Source of the DNA: Dromaius novaehollandiae
Lineage: Eukaryota > Chordata > Aves > Casuariiformes > Dromaiidae
Direction: 5' to 3'
DNA: 64,000 nt
Assembly: GCF_036370855.1 (NCBI RefSeq)
Contig: NC_088113.1
Coordinates: forward strand, 20,852,501 to 20,916,500
Positions within the stretch are counted from its first letter, which is position 1. Every line of letters begins with the position of its first letter. Positions 1-29,900 of this stretch are shown here, piece after piece. The notes under the pieces were generated by a model. The model saw nothing but the letters and a program-made list of their open reading frames with translations, was not told the DNA's origin and ran no database searches. The position numbers were made by a program, and so were the translations under genes.

Positions 1-9096
<9,096 letters not shown>

Positions 9097-9274
9097 TGAA
9101 ACCCCGCTTGCAGGGCGCCGGGCTCGGCCCTGGGGGCACCCGGGCTGCGGGGGGGGCTGATCTCGCCCCCCACCCCGGTCCCCGCAGCGGGGCAGGTGCC
9201 TGCACAGCACTGGCGGCTCGTTAGCGCTAACGGGATTCCAGAGCAGCCTGGGGATGTAATTAGTGCAGATTGCA

Positions 9275-9280
9275 ATTAAA
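9275..9280 (+). terminator. CCM2L: Candidate CCM2L poly(A) signal (ATTAAA)
   Basis: ATTAAA about 190 bp after the CCM2L stop is the first poly(A)-signal variant downstream and sits in a locally AT-richer patch. There is no AATAAA before the HCK promoter. A 3' UTR of about 200 bp is plausible but not proven. Confidence 0.5.
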
Positions 9281-9479
9281 CCGCAGGGCAGGGAGCGGAG
9301 CAGAGCGGGTTCCTCCTCCGGCCGAGGCGCACGCACGAGCACGCTGCTCCCCCCGCGCAGCCCCCCCGGTTCCTCGTAGCGATTTTCCTGTGATTATTGC
9401 GCTCGCCTCCGGGCCGGGGCTGTTGCACAAAAGGAAGGTTGCGCCCAGGCAGCGCTTCCTCCGCGGCACCCGCCCTGCC

Positions 9480-9512
9480 CGCTCCCGCTCCCGCTCCCGC
9501 TCCCGCTCCCGG
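9480..9512. repeat. CCCGCT hexamer repeat
   Basis: Five to six copies of a CCCGCT hexamer in the interval between CCM2L and HCK. The remaining 9.28-9.76 kb is GC-rich with no supported gene. Confidence 0.8.
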
Positions 9513-9760
9513 CCCCGGCGCAGGGGCGGCTGCCCGAGGCACCGGCAGCCCCGGGGGCCGCGGGGGGAAGCGTCGCCGCGTCGCCTCTTTTCTGCCCCCG
9601 GGGACGGAGGATGCGGTTGACGCTCCGGCCAGCAGCGCCCACGGCCCCGGCCCGGGTGGGAAACGCCCCCGGGGCGCCGCCACCCAAATGTCCCCCCCGG
9701 TGCCCCGGGCCGTCGGGCCCCCCCATGCTGCCCCCGGTCGCTGCCCCCGGCCGGCACCGG

Positions 9761-9936
9761 CGGGGCGGGGCCTCGTCGAGGGGGCGGGGCCTCGTCGAGG
9801 GGGCGGGGTCTCGCTGAGGTGGGCGGGGCCTCGCCGAGGGGGCGGGGCGGGGCGCCGGGCGCTCACACCGGGAGCACGCAGCGGCGGCGGCGGCGGGTGC
9901 CCCGGACCGGGACGGTGCCCGGGACGGCGGCTGGAG
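9761..9936 (+). promoter_or_regulatory. HCK: Candidate HCK promoter (tandem GC boxes) and untranslated first exon
   Basis: Four consecutive 20-bp units from 9761 to 9840 plus a partial fifth each contain a GGGCGGGG Sp1/KLF-type GC box joined to a near-palindromic CCTCGTCGAGG. Just downstream is a CGG-rich stretch ending at 9936 in a consensus donor (GAG then GTGAGA). This fits an untranslated first exon spliced to the coding exon at 11416. Assignment to HCK rests on position and strand; a different upstream exon could exist in the 9937-11415 interval, where nothing else is supported. Confidence 0.5.
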
Positions 9937-11416
9937 GTGAGAGCGGTGCGATGCAGCGGGGCCCCGAGGGCGGCGGGGATCGCCGGGGCCGGCGGCAGTG
10001 CCGGGGCCGGGGCCGGTACCGGTACCGGGGTTGTGCCCTGGGGGCAGTGGCGGGGGCGGGATGCCCCGGGGGTGGATGCCCGGGTGCCCGGGGGGGAGGA
10101 ACGCCTTGGGGGTCGATGCCCAGGTGCCTCGGCGGGGTCGATGCCCGGGGGGTGGGATGCCCCGGGGGGGTGATGCCCGGGATGGCGATGCCCGGTGCCC
10201 CGATCCCCGTGGGAGCTGCCCTGGAGGGGGGGCGATGCCCGGTTCCCCAGGGGGGTGGCACCTCTGTCACTGGCCTGGCAGCGGGGCTGGTGGGGACCCA
10301 CTGCCGCCTGCCCACGGGGGTGAGGGACCACGCCGGGCTCCCGGGGGCCCCGGGGTTGCCCCCGGTTCCTTCCCTCACCAGCTTGCTCCCACCCTGGGAC
10401 CCGCTGCTCCGGGGGCAACCGTGCACCTCACGCGCCCTGATCCTCCGGGATGGGCTGTGCCGGGAGCGGGGCTGACCGAAGCTCCGGCACACAGGAAGGA
10501 TGCGGCTTGGCTGCGGAGGTGGCCGCTCCGGCAGGGCTGCAGGCCGGGGAGGCCGACGCAGTGCCGCTGGCCCTGGCTGCTGGGGGGTGGCCGGGCCGAA
10601 GCCCCGCGGGGGCCTCGCCTGCCCCGGCCCCCGGTGCTGGGCCGAGGGCTCCCGCGCTCGGGCTCCCCGCTTCCTCTTTCACCGCCGCATCCTTCTCCTT
10701 TCCGCCGAGGTCTCCACCGGACAAAAGCAGGCTGCCTCCTTCGAGGGGCTTCCCCTCGCGCTCTGCTGCTTGCAGCAAGTTTTCAACTGCTGACGCTTCT
10801 CGGGGGGAGCAGGGCAAAGTTCGGCATTTGCATTTGTCCGGCGCTGCGGCAGCTCCACCCGTGCGAAGTGCAGCGAGGGAGGGCAGCGCCCAGGGCCCCG
10901 CGGGGGCACAGCCGGGTCCTGCCCCGGTGCCGGCCCGCGGAGGGAGGGGGCCTGCACGGCCACCGGCCGCTCTCCGGCTCGTTCCCGGCTCCGGCTTCCC
11001 CGCCGGGCTGCGGCCAGGCGAGTCCGGCTGCAGGGCTGCAGCGTTACAGACCTGTTGCCTGCCCGAACTCCCCTCCCGACACTTCTCTTTTCTCGGAACC
11101 AGATCCCTTTTCTCTGCGCGAGGAGGCTGTGCCGGTGCCGGGGTCACGCGGGTGCAAACCGTCCCCCCCGGCCGCTCTTGGCCTGCGGCACGGCCGGGCC
11201 GTGGGAGCAGTCCCGCTGTGCCGCCGGGAAGCTCCCGCGGGAGGGAGCGTTGCCGGGTGGGGAGCCGGTCCCGCACCCCGCGGCAGCGCAGTGCCGATGC
11301 GGGAGCCGGGGCGCCGCGGCCAGCGTGGGAAACCCGGCACCGGGCTCTCGCCGCTGTCACAACAGCTTCCTTCCCGCGCCGGGGACGGGCTTCATCTCCC
11401 CTCGGCCCGTTGCAGG

Positions 11417-19120
<7,704 letters not shown>

Positions 19121-20340
19121 TGCCGAGAGCTCGGTGACAGCAGCAGAGACCTGTGCACTGCACGTGCTGCACCACCGGCAACACCCGTGCGCACACTGTT
19201 CTTACCTGTCCTGTTCCCGGTGTTCCTGCACTCACCTTCCTCAGCTTTCAGCCCAGAAACCAAAGCCTTCCTGACGTGGCTTCGTTGGACCTGGGGGCTG
19301 GATGAACCAGCGTCCGGGTCGGCCTCCCTGGGCTGTGCGACCGACGCACTAGCTGAGCGTGGTCGTTCCTTGTGCCTCCCGCAGACACAATTCCGCTGGG
19401 AAAGACCTGCTCCAGGAAGCACTTGGTGGATGGTGTTTAACTGGGGTTGTAGCGCAACGCAAGGAGGGCCCGTGGCATGCTACTTCAGATAAGAGAGAGA
19501 AAGGAAAAAACAGAGTTTTTTGATTCTTTAGAGATCTTATCCTGCCAGTTTGCAGAAGTAGCTACTTCACCTGCGATGTGCTGGCTGCAGCGGCATTGCC
19601 TTCCAGCGAGCCTCTGCTGCGCGGGGCTGAGCACCGGCCCTTCGCGGCCCCTTGCGCTGGGGTGGACGCTCGGCCTTGGTGAGACCCCGGCACGTTTCTG
19701 CCTGGGCGTACCTGCACTTTTGCACTCTTCTCATCGCCTCAGGAGCCTTTTTTGAATGCCAAGTGTCACAGACGCGTGCTTCTCTCAAAGCCCGCCTGGG
19801 CCTCCTTTCCGAGTACTTCTCCTGGTGCTTCTTCATCCGTGGTGGACAGCGCGTACCTTCGGAAGGGAAGGGATACGGCGCTCGGTAACATAAATCAGCG
19901 CAGTGATGCTGCCGCTCGCGTCGGGCGAAGGGCCAGAGCCGTTCCTGCAGCCGTGCCGCCGGGGTCCGCAGCCGCGGCAGGACAAGGACGGGCGCCCCTC
20001 ACCTCCGGCGTCCCCCCGCGGTGGCAGCGCTGGCCCCTTCCCGCCCTGCCAAACCACCTCTGCAACTTAATGCAAACAAAGGAGTACAAATTATCAGCAA
20101 TGAGCCACGCGTTTCTTGCACACCTCTTTCACATCCTTGTTTTTAGTATTTAATGATGGGTTATTGGGGACAGGGGACTAGAGGAAGTAAATTAGTTTTT
20201 TAAAAGACTGGCCAGCATTTCTTACAAAAATGAGCTTCCATTTTTCCTCGTATAAGGAGACACCGTCGTAGCTTACGAGCTTTTATTTTTAGCTGTGAGA
20301 AATTTATTTTCCTAGTCAATAAAACACTGTAAATGTCTCG
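19121..20340 (+). other. HCK: HCK 3' untranslated region with poly(A) signal
   Basis: Non-coding sequence after the HCK stop. AATAAA at 20318-20323 lies in an AT-rich patch followed by a TG-rich stretch (CTCGTGCTGGTGGTG), a good downstream element. The CpG island of TM9SF4 starts immediately after, so HCK and TM9SF4 are packed head to tail within about 600 bp. Confidence 0.65.
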
Positions 20341-20344
20341 TGCT

Positions 20345-20950
20345 GGTGGTGCTCTCTGCAGGGGGAGGCGGGGGAGCGGGGACCCCAGGACGGGGCGCTC
20401 TGCCCCTCCAGCACCGGGACAAACCCCCCGATCTCCCCCCCCCCCCAGGTCTCTTCCCCCTCCCCAAATCCCCCCAATCTCTTCCCCCCCTCCCCCCGCC
20501 AAGCCCCGCTGTTTCTCCCCCAGTACAGCCGAGGTGCCCCCGGCCGCGAGCACCCGGTTCCGGGCGGCCCGACATCCCCCCCGCTCCCGGGGCTCCCGTC
20601 GAGGCCGCGCCGCCCCTCGGGGGGCTCCCGCCGCCCCCGGTCCGGCCCCGCCGCCTCACAGCGCCCGCGTCAAACATGGCGCCCGCGGCGTCGCGGCCGC
20701 TGCCGGGCGCGCGCCCTGCCCGCAGGGAACATGGCGGCGCAGGCCGCCCCTGCTGCGAACCGGCTCCCCGGGGACGGGAGCCCAGAGGGGAAGGGACGGG
20801 ACGGGACGAGACCGCACCGCCGCGCCCGGCCCGGCGTCCGTAGCGGCGCGGCGCCCCCCGCCCCCGCGGCCGCTGTCGCCATGGCGATAAACGTCCGCAG
20901 CCAACCGGCGCCCACTTCCGCTGACGTCGGCCGCGACACGTGGATGCAAG
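20345..20950 (+). promoter_or_regulatory. TM9SF4: TM9SF4 CpG-island promoter with YY1, CRE and ETS-like motifs
   Basis: A dense CpG region running past the first exon to about 21.35 kb. Three YY1-type ATGGCG motifs lie on the + strand: 20672-20683, 20727-20738 and 20948-20958, the last overlapping the start codon. A CRE-like TGACGTCG is at 20922-20929 and an ETS-like ACTTCCG at 20914-20920. YY1 sites near the start of TATA-less housekeeping genes are well known; use here is inferred. Confidence 0.6.
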
Positions 20951-23900
20951 ATGGCGGCATCGGCGGCGATGGTGAGTGCGGCGGCCCGCGCGGGGCCCGG
21001 CCGCCCGCGGAGCCCCGCTCCGCCCCCTCGGCCCGGCCGCCGTGAGGGGGGCGCTGGGCCCGGCCCTCGGGACCCTCCGCGCCGCCGCCGCGATGCCGCG
21101 GGCAGGGCCGGCGGAGGCCGCGGGGCCCCCGGGGCCCGCCCCGAGCCGCGGCCGGGGGAAGCGGGGCGCGTCGCCCGCCGGAGCCTGCGGCGGGCAGGGC
21201 CCCGGGAGGCCGCTGCGCCGCCGGGCCTCGCCGCCGCGGAGCAGCCGGGGCCGCAGAGGGGTCCCGCCGCGGCGGGGGCGCCCGCGCCGCCTTGCAGGCG
21301 CGAGGGAAGCGGCCGTCGCGGCCCGGTTGCCCCTTGGCGCGGGGAAAGCGGCTTTTCCTCGTGATGAGCTGTAAGAAAAACCGCATAAATAAACGAGGCG
21401 CGTTGGTTTGCGAAGTGCTCCGTTGGCCCGGGCGGCGAACGCGGGGTGACGGCAGTGGCGCAAAGGCTGGCGGAAAGTCAGAGGGAAATTGCAAGAGTGG
21501 CACCGTTCATTTACTTTCTCTCAGCTTGTTTTGGGGGCCGAGGACGGTTCTACTGGGAGTCTCCTCCTAGCCTTCCCCTCTGCGCAGGGAAGAGGGGCCT
21601 GCGAGCAGCTCTGCTGGTGTCAGAGGAGCTCTCTGCAACCATCGTGAATGCAGCGCTTGTCTCCTTTCTTAAGGCTTTCAGTGACTTTTCTGAGTGAAAG
21701 CATGAGCTGGTCAGAAATGCAATAAAGATGAGCTTGTCCACATCGTTGTTAAGAATATCTAATGAAGGAGCCCTTAAAAAAGGCGGGGGGGGGGGGGAAG
21801 AGGGGGGTCAGGCTGGCAGCTCAGATAGGGGTGAAGAGCCGGTGCCACTAACATCATAGATGTCCTGCTAATGTGCCTGATGACAGAATAAATATTATAC
21901 ACAGGAAAGCTTTGGTTTGCTCTGTTATAGAAGGATTTTTGTTTCCTCACCCAAGTTCTAGGATTATGCCTTCCTTCCCTTTCTGACAGCTCATTAAAAA
22001 GACTTGATAACTGGAATAAGGTGTCAGATCTTTGTGAATCTGGCTGGATAAACTGCTGCATGTAGCTTGTATTTTCCCTACTTTTCTTCCAAAGTGCCTT
22101 TGAAGCAAGAAAGTTTTGATATTGCTGTTTGATCTACATCTTTCCCTTCTCTGCAGAAAAGAAATGAGGAATCCCCCTTTGGATGGTACTTCTCATCGTT
22201 GCTTATTTTCCTGCTTCCTTTCCCTCCCTTTGAGTAAATATTATATTGTCTTCCTAAGCTTATAAGTATATTTTGAAACAGTCAGACTTAAATTCAGCAC
22301 CAGCCCTATTAAAATGTTCAGAGAACACTTAAAACACTGCTGTCTGAAGGCTCCTTCCCATGATCGGTCCCTGGAACGTGTTTGCTTGTGTCCTGAGCTG
22401 GGATGCCTTGGGCCTGAGCGGGCCCGGAGGTGGTCCCTCTGGGTCATGTTAAAGCGTGTTGGCAGTGCTGCAGGGAGAAGCTTGCGGTGGCTTTTTGTTA
22501 ATTGTGCTTCTCTAGGTGCTTCTCTTGCTAAAAGAGTCATTTGCAAGTGCGTGTGCACGCATGTAGCAGAACAAAAAGGTTTAGTCAACCCGGAATATTT
22601 TTGTCCATGTACAGGTTTTTGCGTGTTCGGAGTTGCGTATGCTTGTCTTGCTGCTTGTTGCTTCAGTGTACAGTTTCCTGGCACCTTAGATATGAGATTG
22701 TCATCTGAGGGATTTTTCTGGTGTGTTTTGAGATGTGTAATGCTGGTAAGGGGTGCAAAGGCACAGTCCCATGTGTTCTGGGAGTCAGTGCCGCCCCAGA
22801 GTGCTGCACTCAGGTAAAGCTCAGTCCTGCAACCTTGGATCGTGTGTAGAAGACAAACTAGCCCAAAGGCATCTCACAAATGAGATGATAGCCCACGAGT
22901 TATGCAGATGTTCTGGCATGTGTCTGTGTTGGCACCGCTTAGCTTCTTTCTTCATTTGGAGAAAATGAAGTGCATCTGTAAATGTGAAAGATCCCAACAC
23001 CAAAGGCCCCTGGCTTTACCCCGAACGTGCTCTGTCGAGCAGTTGGTCCAGCAACTGGCTGGTTGAGAACCTGGTTTGGAAAATCCCTTCAAATTTCCCT
23101 TTCAAAGCTCACCTCCACCTGTTGTGTAGCTGTGTTCCCATTTCTTGATAACAAATATTTGTTTCCTGGCGATGCTTTCTGTAGTGCCCCTCTGCTCTTT
23201 TCTGTTGCCTAGTGCTCCTTGAGTCGTCATCTGCATGCAAAGAGCCTGTCTTCTGCCAAAGGTATCATCAGAAACTTCATCTTCTGCGTGCTCGCCTGTC
23301 TCCTGAGCTCGTTCCAAAGTTCTGTCTTTATTTTGTTCTCTTGCAAGCTCTTCAGGGCAGGGACTGCACCTGTGTCCGTTGGCTTTGCTTTTTGTTAAGT
23401 AATGTTATGTTGGGTATTTCTGGCACTGCATTGATGAATGAAGTGAGATAATTGCTGCGGGTAGCTGACAGCTGCAGGGCACGCTGCAGGAAAGGAGCCC
23501 TGTGTCCTTACAGTGCTCCACCTGCCCGAGAGACCTTTTCATAATTAGTCCAAGAGAGAACCATAAACATTCTTTTACAAGAGCAGAGAAGGAAAAACTC
23601 AGTGTGTAAGTGCAGAAAACAAAAAACACATTGTTTATGCTGGATCAGTATTTAAGTTCAAGTGATTTAAGATTTAAAAAATATTTTAGTTTCATTCTGT
23701 ATTTACACTTTCCAGTTACTTTCCAAATGAGCTTTTTGCCTGCTGTAATTACATTAAGCAGTACTTGGAATAGATCTAGAGACCTGCCTTGTAAGCAGAA
23801 AAGATGTATCTGATAATTTAGTATTAAGACATTTTAGGCAGGTTCCTAGTCTTCACATGTCAAATACATTTTAGGTTAAAAAGCCAAAGTTTATTGGCAG

Positions 23901-26900
23901 CTCTTTATCCATCCTGCTTAATGCCACTATTTCTGGATGCTCTATTGACTTTCACTGGAGTCTGGGCCAGACTTACCGTGCTAGTCGCAGAGAGAGGAAG
24001 GCTGTGATGGGAAGGGGATGTGGGGGCAATAAACTCAGGTTATCTTTTTTTCCCCTCCACTGATAAAGAGTCTCCTAACAGAGCTGCTTTTTATCTGTAT
24101 CTGGTTTACAAATTTCAGGGTATGTAATGTTTCCTCTTGCATTGCCTGTATGCTGACTTACTCCGGGGTACTCCACTGGCACATGGAGAAGGAAGCTGCG
24201 ATTGTACCGCTGTAGTAACCTGCCTCCTACGGTCAGAGTGAGCTGTCCTGCTGGCAGGGCGAATGTGCTGGGAAACTGTCAGCGCTAAGAGCTCCTGCCA
24301 GCCCAGCTCTCTGGGGTCCCGGATCCTGCCTCCCCCGTAGGTCCCTGCCGCCAGGGCTGCGGCTGTGGCTGGACTTGCAGTGTGGGATGGGCTCTGTCTC
24401 GCCTTGCGATGCTTGAGGTGTGTGGGCTGCTGGGAGCCTGAAGGTCACTTTTTTCCTCTATGACTGTGTGTGGTGACTGACTTTTGCTGGAAAGGGCTGG
24501 ACTTCTGTTAAATTCCCCTGCGGCCTGCCCAAATGGCATTAGTTGGTGGGAGAGGCAGACACCGAACCCTGTGCCCTGCTGAGCCAGACCAGGCAATAAT
24601 CTGGTGGCTCGTTTTACCCCAAGCCAGTCTTGCTTGGTCAGTCTGCTTCCTCTCTCTTGTCCCTTCTGTGTCTAGCTCCCCGTTTCCTGACTGCCGGTGC
24701 TTCTGCTCATGGGTGTAAGGGCAGTAGGTCATCGAAGCTTGCTTTGCTTTGCTTTGCTTTGCTTTGCTTGCCCTATTGAGGAGGGGCAGAGGAAGGCAAC
24801 AATTGGTTTTATCATCACTCCAACGTTAGCTGAAAAGCTGTCCCAAACCAGACTCCAGGTCTTGTGTAGTTTTCCAGCCCGAGTTAAATACTGCATTACG
24901 CTGACTTCAGGATGGGCTGAAGCTAGTGGTGCAGTGAGATTATACTGGAATTGATATTCTAATCCAGCCATCCTGCTGCTATCTAATGTCCTTTAAAGCT
25001 CGTTTTTTATTTTAGAGCCTTACTGCTCTCGTATGAGCTGTATAGGGTTGATTGGGATAATGGTACAGTTTAATGAAGTAGCAAAGTCGATTAAAGGGTT
25101 TGTTGCCACACTTGTTATACTGCGTCTGGTTCTTGCCGGATCCCATGCTGATCTGATTCAGCTTCCTGACTTGACCCCTCTCCCCACTCCCTGAAAAGGG
25201 GGTGACTTTTTTTTGCCATGCTGAGCTAAAATTGTGCCCCACAGGGTAGGGGAAAGAGGGATATGGACTAGGAAGGAGAGGAAAAGTGACCAACCCCTTG
25301 GGATGCAACGAGCTGTTAGGTTGGCTCAGCTGCAGTGTCAGACCATACCCCATGCCAACTGCTTCGCTGAAGATGTGTGTGTAAACATCAGCTCATGAGC
25401 TGCCGGGGGGAACTCCTGAAGCGCATAGCTGGCGGAAACCTAGTGCCGAGGTTAATGCCCTGTTCTCCAGCAATCCATGGAGTTCTGTTCTTCCCAAGGG
25501 TACTGGATGGATGGGAGTAGAAAAGTCAGATGAGGGCCTGATAAATGAAGCAAGTTACAGATATCAAGCACATCTTTTGCATGTTTGAGCAAGGGCAAAG
25601 TTTTCCTAATTACAGATGAAGAAACGCACAGAAAATGGAAACTGGCTTGATGAGAGTCACAACACAAAGTTACCTGTCAGCTGTGTTTAGTTGCTTGAAC
25701 ACACCACCTTTACGACGTCTCGGATGAATACTTTTTGTTGCTGCCCATCTCTAATGTTGTTCTGATGTTTGTATCTACTGTCTTGTAATTTAATACCTCT
25801 TTTGGTTTCTGTAGGAAAGGCTAAGATATTTGCTGGTTTTGCTCTCACTGCTTCATGGTACAGACTCTTTCTACGTACCTGGTGTGGCTCCTATCAACTT
25901 CCACCGGAATGATCCTGTGGAAATTAAGGTAGGGTGAACTTAGAAGGAGCTGCTAGTTTGGATTCTTCTTTTTTTTTTTTTTCTTGTTTATATCGTAGCA
26001 GCTAAGTGGGTTTGTCAAGTCAAACTTTGGGATCCTGTTATTAAAATTCTGGGGCAGATATTTTCTTTTCATAACTTTTGTGTTGGGAGAAAGCAGCCCT
26101 CCAGTGGTTACTGCCATCACTTCACCCTACTATTCCCAACCCAACTCTCTTTCTTGCTTCCTATTTCTTCCTAATTCCTTTAGCAGTTACACCAAGTCCC
26201 CAAGGTGTTGCTATACTTTGCAAAACAGCTGCCTTTTTCCCACTCTAGTTTTGAAGTGAATTTAGTGAGAGATTTTCCCTGGTATTGTACTGCCTCTTAA
26301 AGTGTTTATAGAGACTGAGTCTCTAGATGGTAGGCCAGAGTAATGGTTTGAATCGGACCATTACCATTTTCTCTTCTACCCGGTTTCCATGTGTTCTGTC
26401 TTCAAGTCATGTGAAATCCACGATAAGCCCCTTCCAAGTGCAGGCATTTGCCCTTCAGCATCATAGATCTTACAGCCCAGGCTGCTGAAAAGCTGTTCCT
26501 GTACAATATTGCTGGTAGCGAATGATGGAACTGCTCATCCAGTACAGGAGGAAGCCAGGCTTTGTTTCCAGACATCAGCAATTTATAGCCCTTTTCATTT
26601 GTTTTTCTAAAGATGTGGCCTCTGTCTCAGCACAGTCGGCACCCTTGGGGATGCTGAGGTTGCCTTCTCCCGCATGAAGCACAACACAATTTGCTCTCTG
26701 GCCACAGGCTGCCAGACCTAAGCTATTTTTAAGCAAATGAGACTGGCCTGTGGCTACAGTAAGGTTCCCTGGGGAAGGGGTATTGAAATGGCTGTTCTCA
26801 AAGGGATTTCACGAGCCAAATATTTTCTCCAGTGATGAGACAAGTTGGCAAATTTGCCAGCACTCTTCCAATAAATGAGCTTGGCTGTGTAACAAAATGC

Positions 26901-29900
26901 TCTTGCTTTTTTGAGCAACTGTGGCCTAGGCTGTATGTGGTGTGTCTCGGCACTTCTCTTGTGCCGTGTGATTTGTGGGTACTCTCCTGAAATGTTTGGG
27001 TTTTGTCGCTCTCCATTGTTTTCCAATCTGATGGTTCTCTGGCTTTCTTTCCAGAGATAAAAGTTGCTCAATTTTCCATATTAGTAGAGGTCAGACCTCT
27101 AGGTCCAGTGTGACTTGGATTTTTTTTGGCAATAACTGCAGTCTTACGTGGAATGAGGCTCTTGAATCTGTCTCAGGCACTTTGTTGTTTTGCAGGGCTT
27201 CACTGGGTCATAAATTTGTGAAACCAACTCACCATGCCTTTCTACAGGTGTTTCTTTGTTAATAAAAGAATTGCTACCAAATCACAGTGTAGAGAATGTA
27301 CAACTAGAAATTGTGCAAAAGTGAAGAAAGCAGGAGCTCTCCCAGGATAGTCTGTCTCCTTTCTTGCAGCTCCCATAAGTGAGCTTTATGGAAGATGTTC
27401 TGTGTGAGCTTCAGCTTCTAGCTGATGTAGAGAGAGTATGAAATCATCTGAGCTCGTTCACGTAGATAATTTTTTTTTTTTCTCCAGGCTGTGAAGCTCA
27501 CCAGTTCCCGAACCCAGCTACCATACGAATACTACTCACTGCCTTTCTGTCAGCCCACCAAGATAACGTACAAGGCTGAGAATCTAGGTGCGTATCCGTT
27601 GAACAGCATGCTCCCCATCAGTTAACAGGCTGCCACTTATAAGCTATGTAAGGGTATGTTTACAGGAGGAGAAGCAATTGTAAATGTCACCTGTTTGAGG
27701 AGAGCCTGCACTCTCTAATTTGTTATACGCTGGCTGTTTGTGAACTACAATATCCATATGTCAGAATGTGGAAGTACCTTTCAAAAAGGAGGACCTGTGA
27801 CCAATTTCCTAAGCAGCACTTGGTATGTCAGACAAATGACGTAACCAAAATATCCTTCAGTTTTTTCCACACAGCTGGCATCCATAGTAACACAGGGGAC
27901 TTGCTCTCAGTGTTTTAGTCATACAGAGCACTGCAAACCCTGTGGCAGGATGAGTGGCAAGAAGCCTAGCAGCCCTCAACCCTGCCCTTATTTTCCTGTT
28001 TTCCAGGTGAGGTTCTCCGGGGAGATCGCATTGTAAATACACCTTTCCAGGTTTCCATGAGTGTGGAGAAGAAATGTGAGGTTCTGTGCAACTTTCCTAA
28101 TAAGCCAGTCACTCTGACAGTGGAGCAGAGCAAGCTGATTGCTGAGCGAATCAGGGAAGATTACTATGTCCATCTGTGAGTCATCTCAAGCACGGGTTTG
28201 TGTCAGTGGGGATTCTGTGTAGTGGACAAATTTGATCTGAAATCTGTGCTTTCAGCATTGCTGATAACCTCCCTGTGGCAACACGGCTGGAGTTTTATTC
28301 AAATCGTGAGGAAGAGGAAAAGAAGAAGGAGAAGGATGTGCAGTTCGAGCATGGATACAGGCTTGGGTTTATGGACGGTAACAAGGTAGAGAATCCAGAT
28401 GCTGTCTAAGGGGTGCCTAGAGGAGCTCTGAGTGTCTGTCAGAAGATGTTAGAAGTTACCAAAGAGCATCAGGTTGCTTGGGAATGCAACCAAAGAGTTT
28501 TATAAAGAGTGGATGTAAGAGTGGAAATGAGGGATAGATCTTGTACTGGAAGAGGGAGAGTGGGTGCTGAAATACTGGAGGGATGACCAGGAGTTCTAGC
28601 ACTGGCTTGCCCCCTGATGTTGGACAACCTCGTGCAGTGGTTCCCCTTCAGCAGAACAGGGGCAATGTACTTCCCAGAGGTGCCCCGAAGGCTGGCTAGT
28701 CTTTAGCAATCATGGTGCTCTTTTCGGGGGGGGAGGAGAATTGTCAAGTGTTTAATTTTTACATGAAACTGTCTGGGATGTGACTGGAACTTTGATTCAA
28801 TTCAGAAGGTAGGAATTTGATTTCCTCCAGTACAGTGCAGTTGCTTATGCATGAAAGAAATAAATATACTTAGGGGAGAAAAAGGTATGTGATATTAGGA
28901 AGAAAATAAAGGGGCTGGCAAATCATACAAAATGGAACATCTTTCTGCTTGTACATATCTTGGGGAAGATGCTTAAATTTGCAAATGAAAATTTAGCATG
29001 CCTATTCCTGCAAATGTTTTCTGTGATTGTGTGCCCTAAAGATTAGTAGTTTGACTTAACAGATGCATCTTTTTAGGGTACTCAAGTGTTCAGCTGCATG
29101 CATGGCTCTGATCACTTGAGGCTAAGTTTTTATGGATAAAAGAGCTTAATGTGCTTGTTTAGAGTTGCTGTACTTTGTTTGTGTGATAGGTGATATATAT
29201 ATAAAAGCCTTTTGAAAGTGCAAGCTTAAAACAGCTGAGAGCCCCCACAGAATCTGCGTAATGTTTGTTTATCTGGTGGAAAAGGCAGGAAGGAAACTTA
29301 AGGTTGTAGAATGGGGTTGGAAGCACCTCCGTAGCTATGATTTTGCTGCCACTGAAGTCTCCATTGAATGCATGGTTGAGATGTGTCTTGATATATTGGT
29401 ATTCTCCTGGCCAGAAATGGACTCAAATGTTGCTGATGCTTGGAGTGGTTGAGATGTCACCTTTTCAACAGCTATGTTCTCTCCTTTTGTTTCTTTAGCA
29501 TTGGAAAGCGTTAGAGAGCCTGGTCTTGCTCTGTAGCACAACCTATCTGGAGCAGTTGGAGTCTTCAGTTTCCAGCATTGAAACTGCTTTCTCCAGTTGT
29601 TGCTTCTAAACATTGCCTGTTCTTCCCTTGGGATGCTAACACTTTCATTTAATGTCAATCCGTTTTAGTTCTACCTGCACAACCACCTCTCCTTCATCCT
29701 TTACTACCACAGAGAGGATGTGGAAGAGAACCAGGAGCCCACCTACAGGGTTGTGCGCTTTGAAGTGATACCTCAAAGTATTAAACTGGAAGGTGAGAGA
29801 TGTTTAGGCAAGGGAGTCGGGGAGGAGAGTCTCTTGAAGGGCTGGGAGTTGAACACCACTAACACATCAGGGTGGTAATTGTTGCTTCCATTGTAGATCT

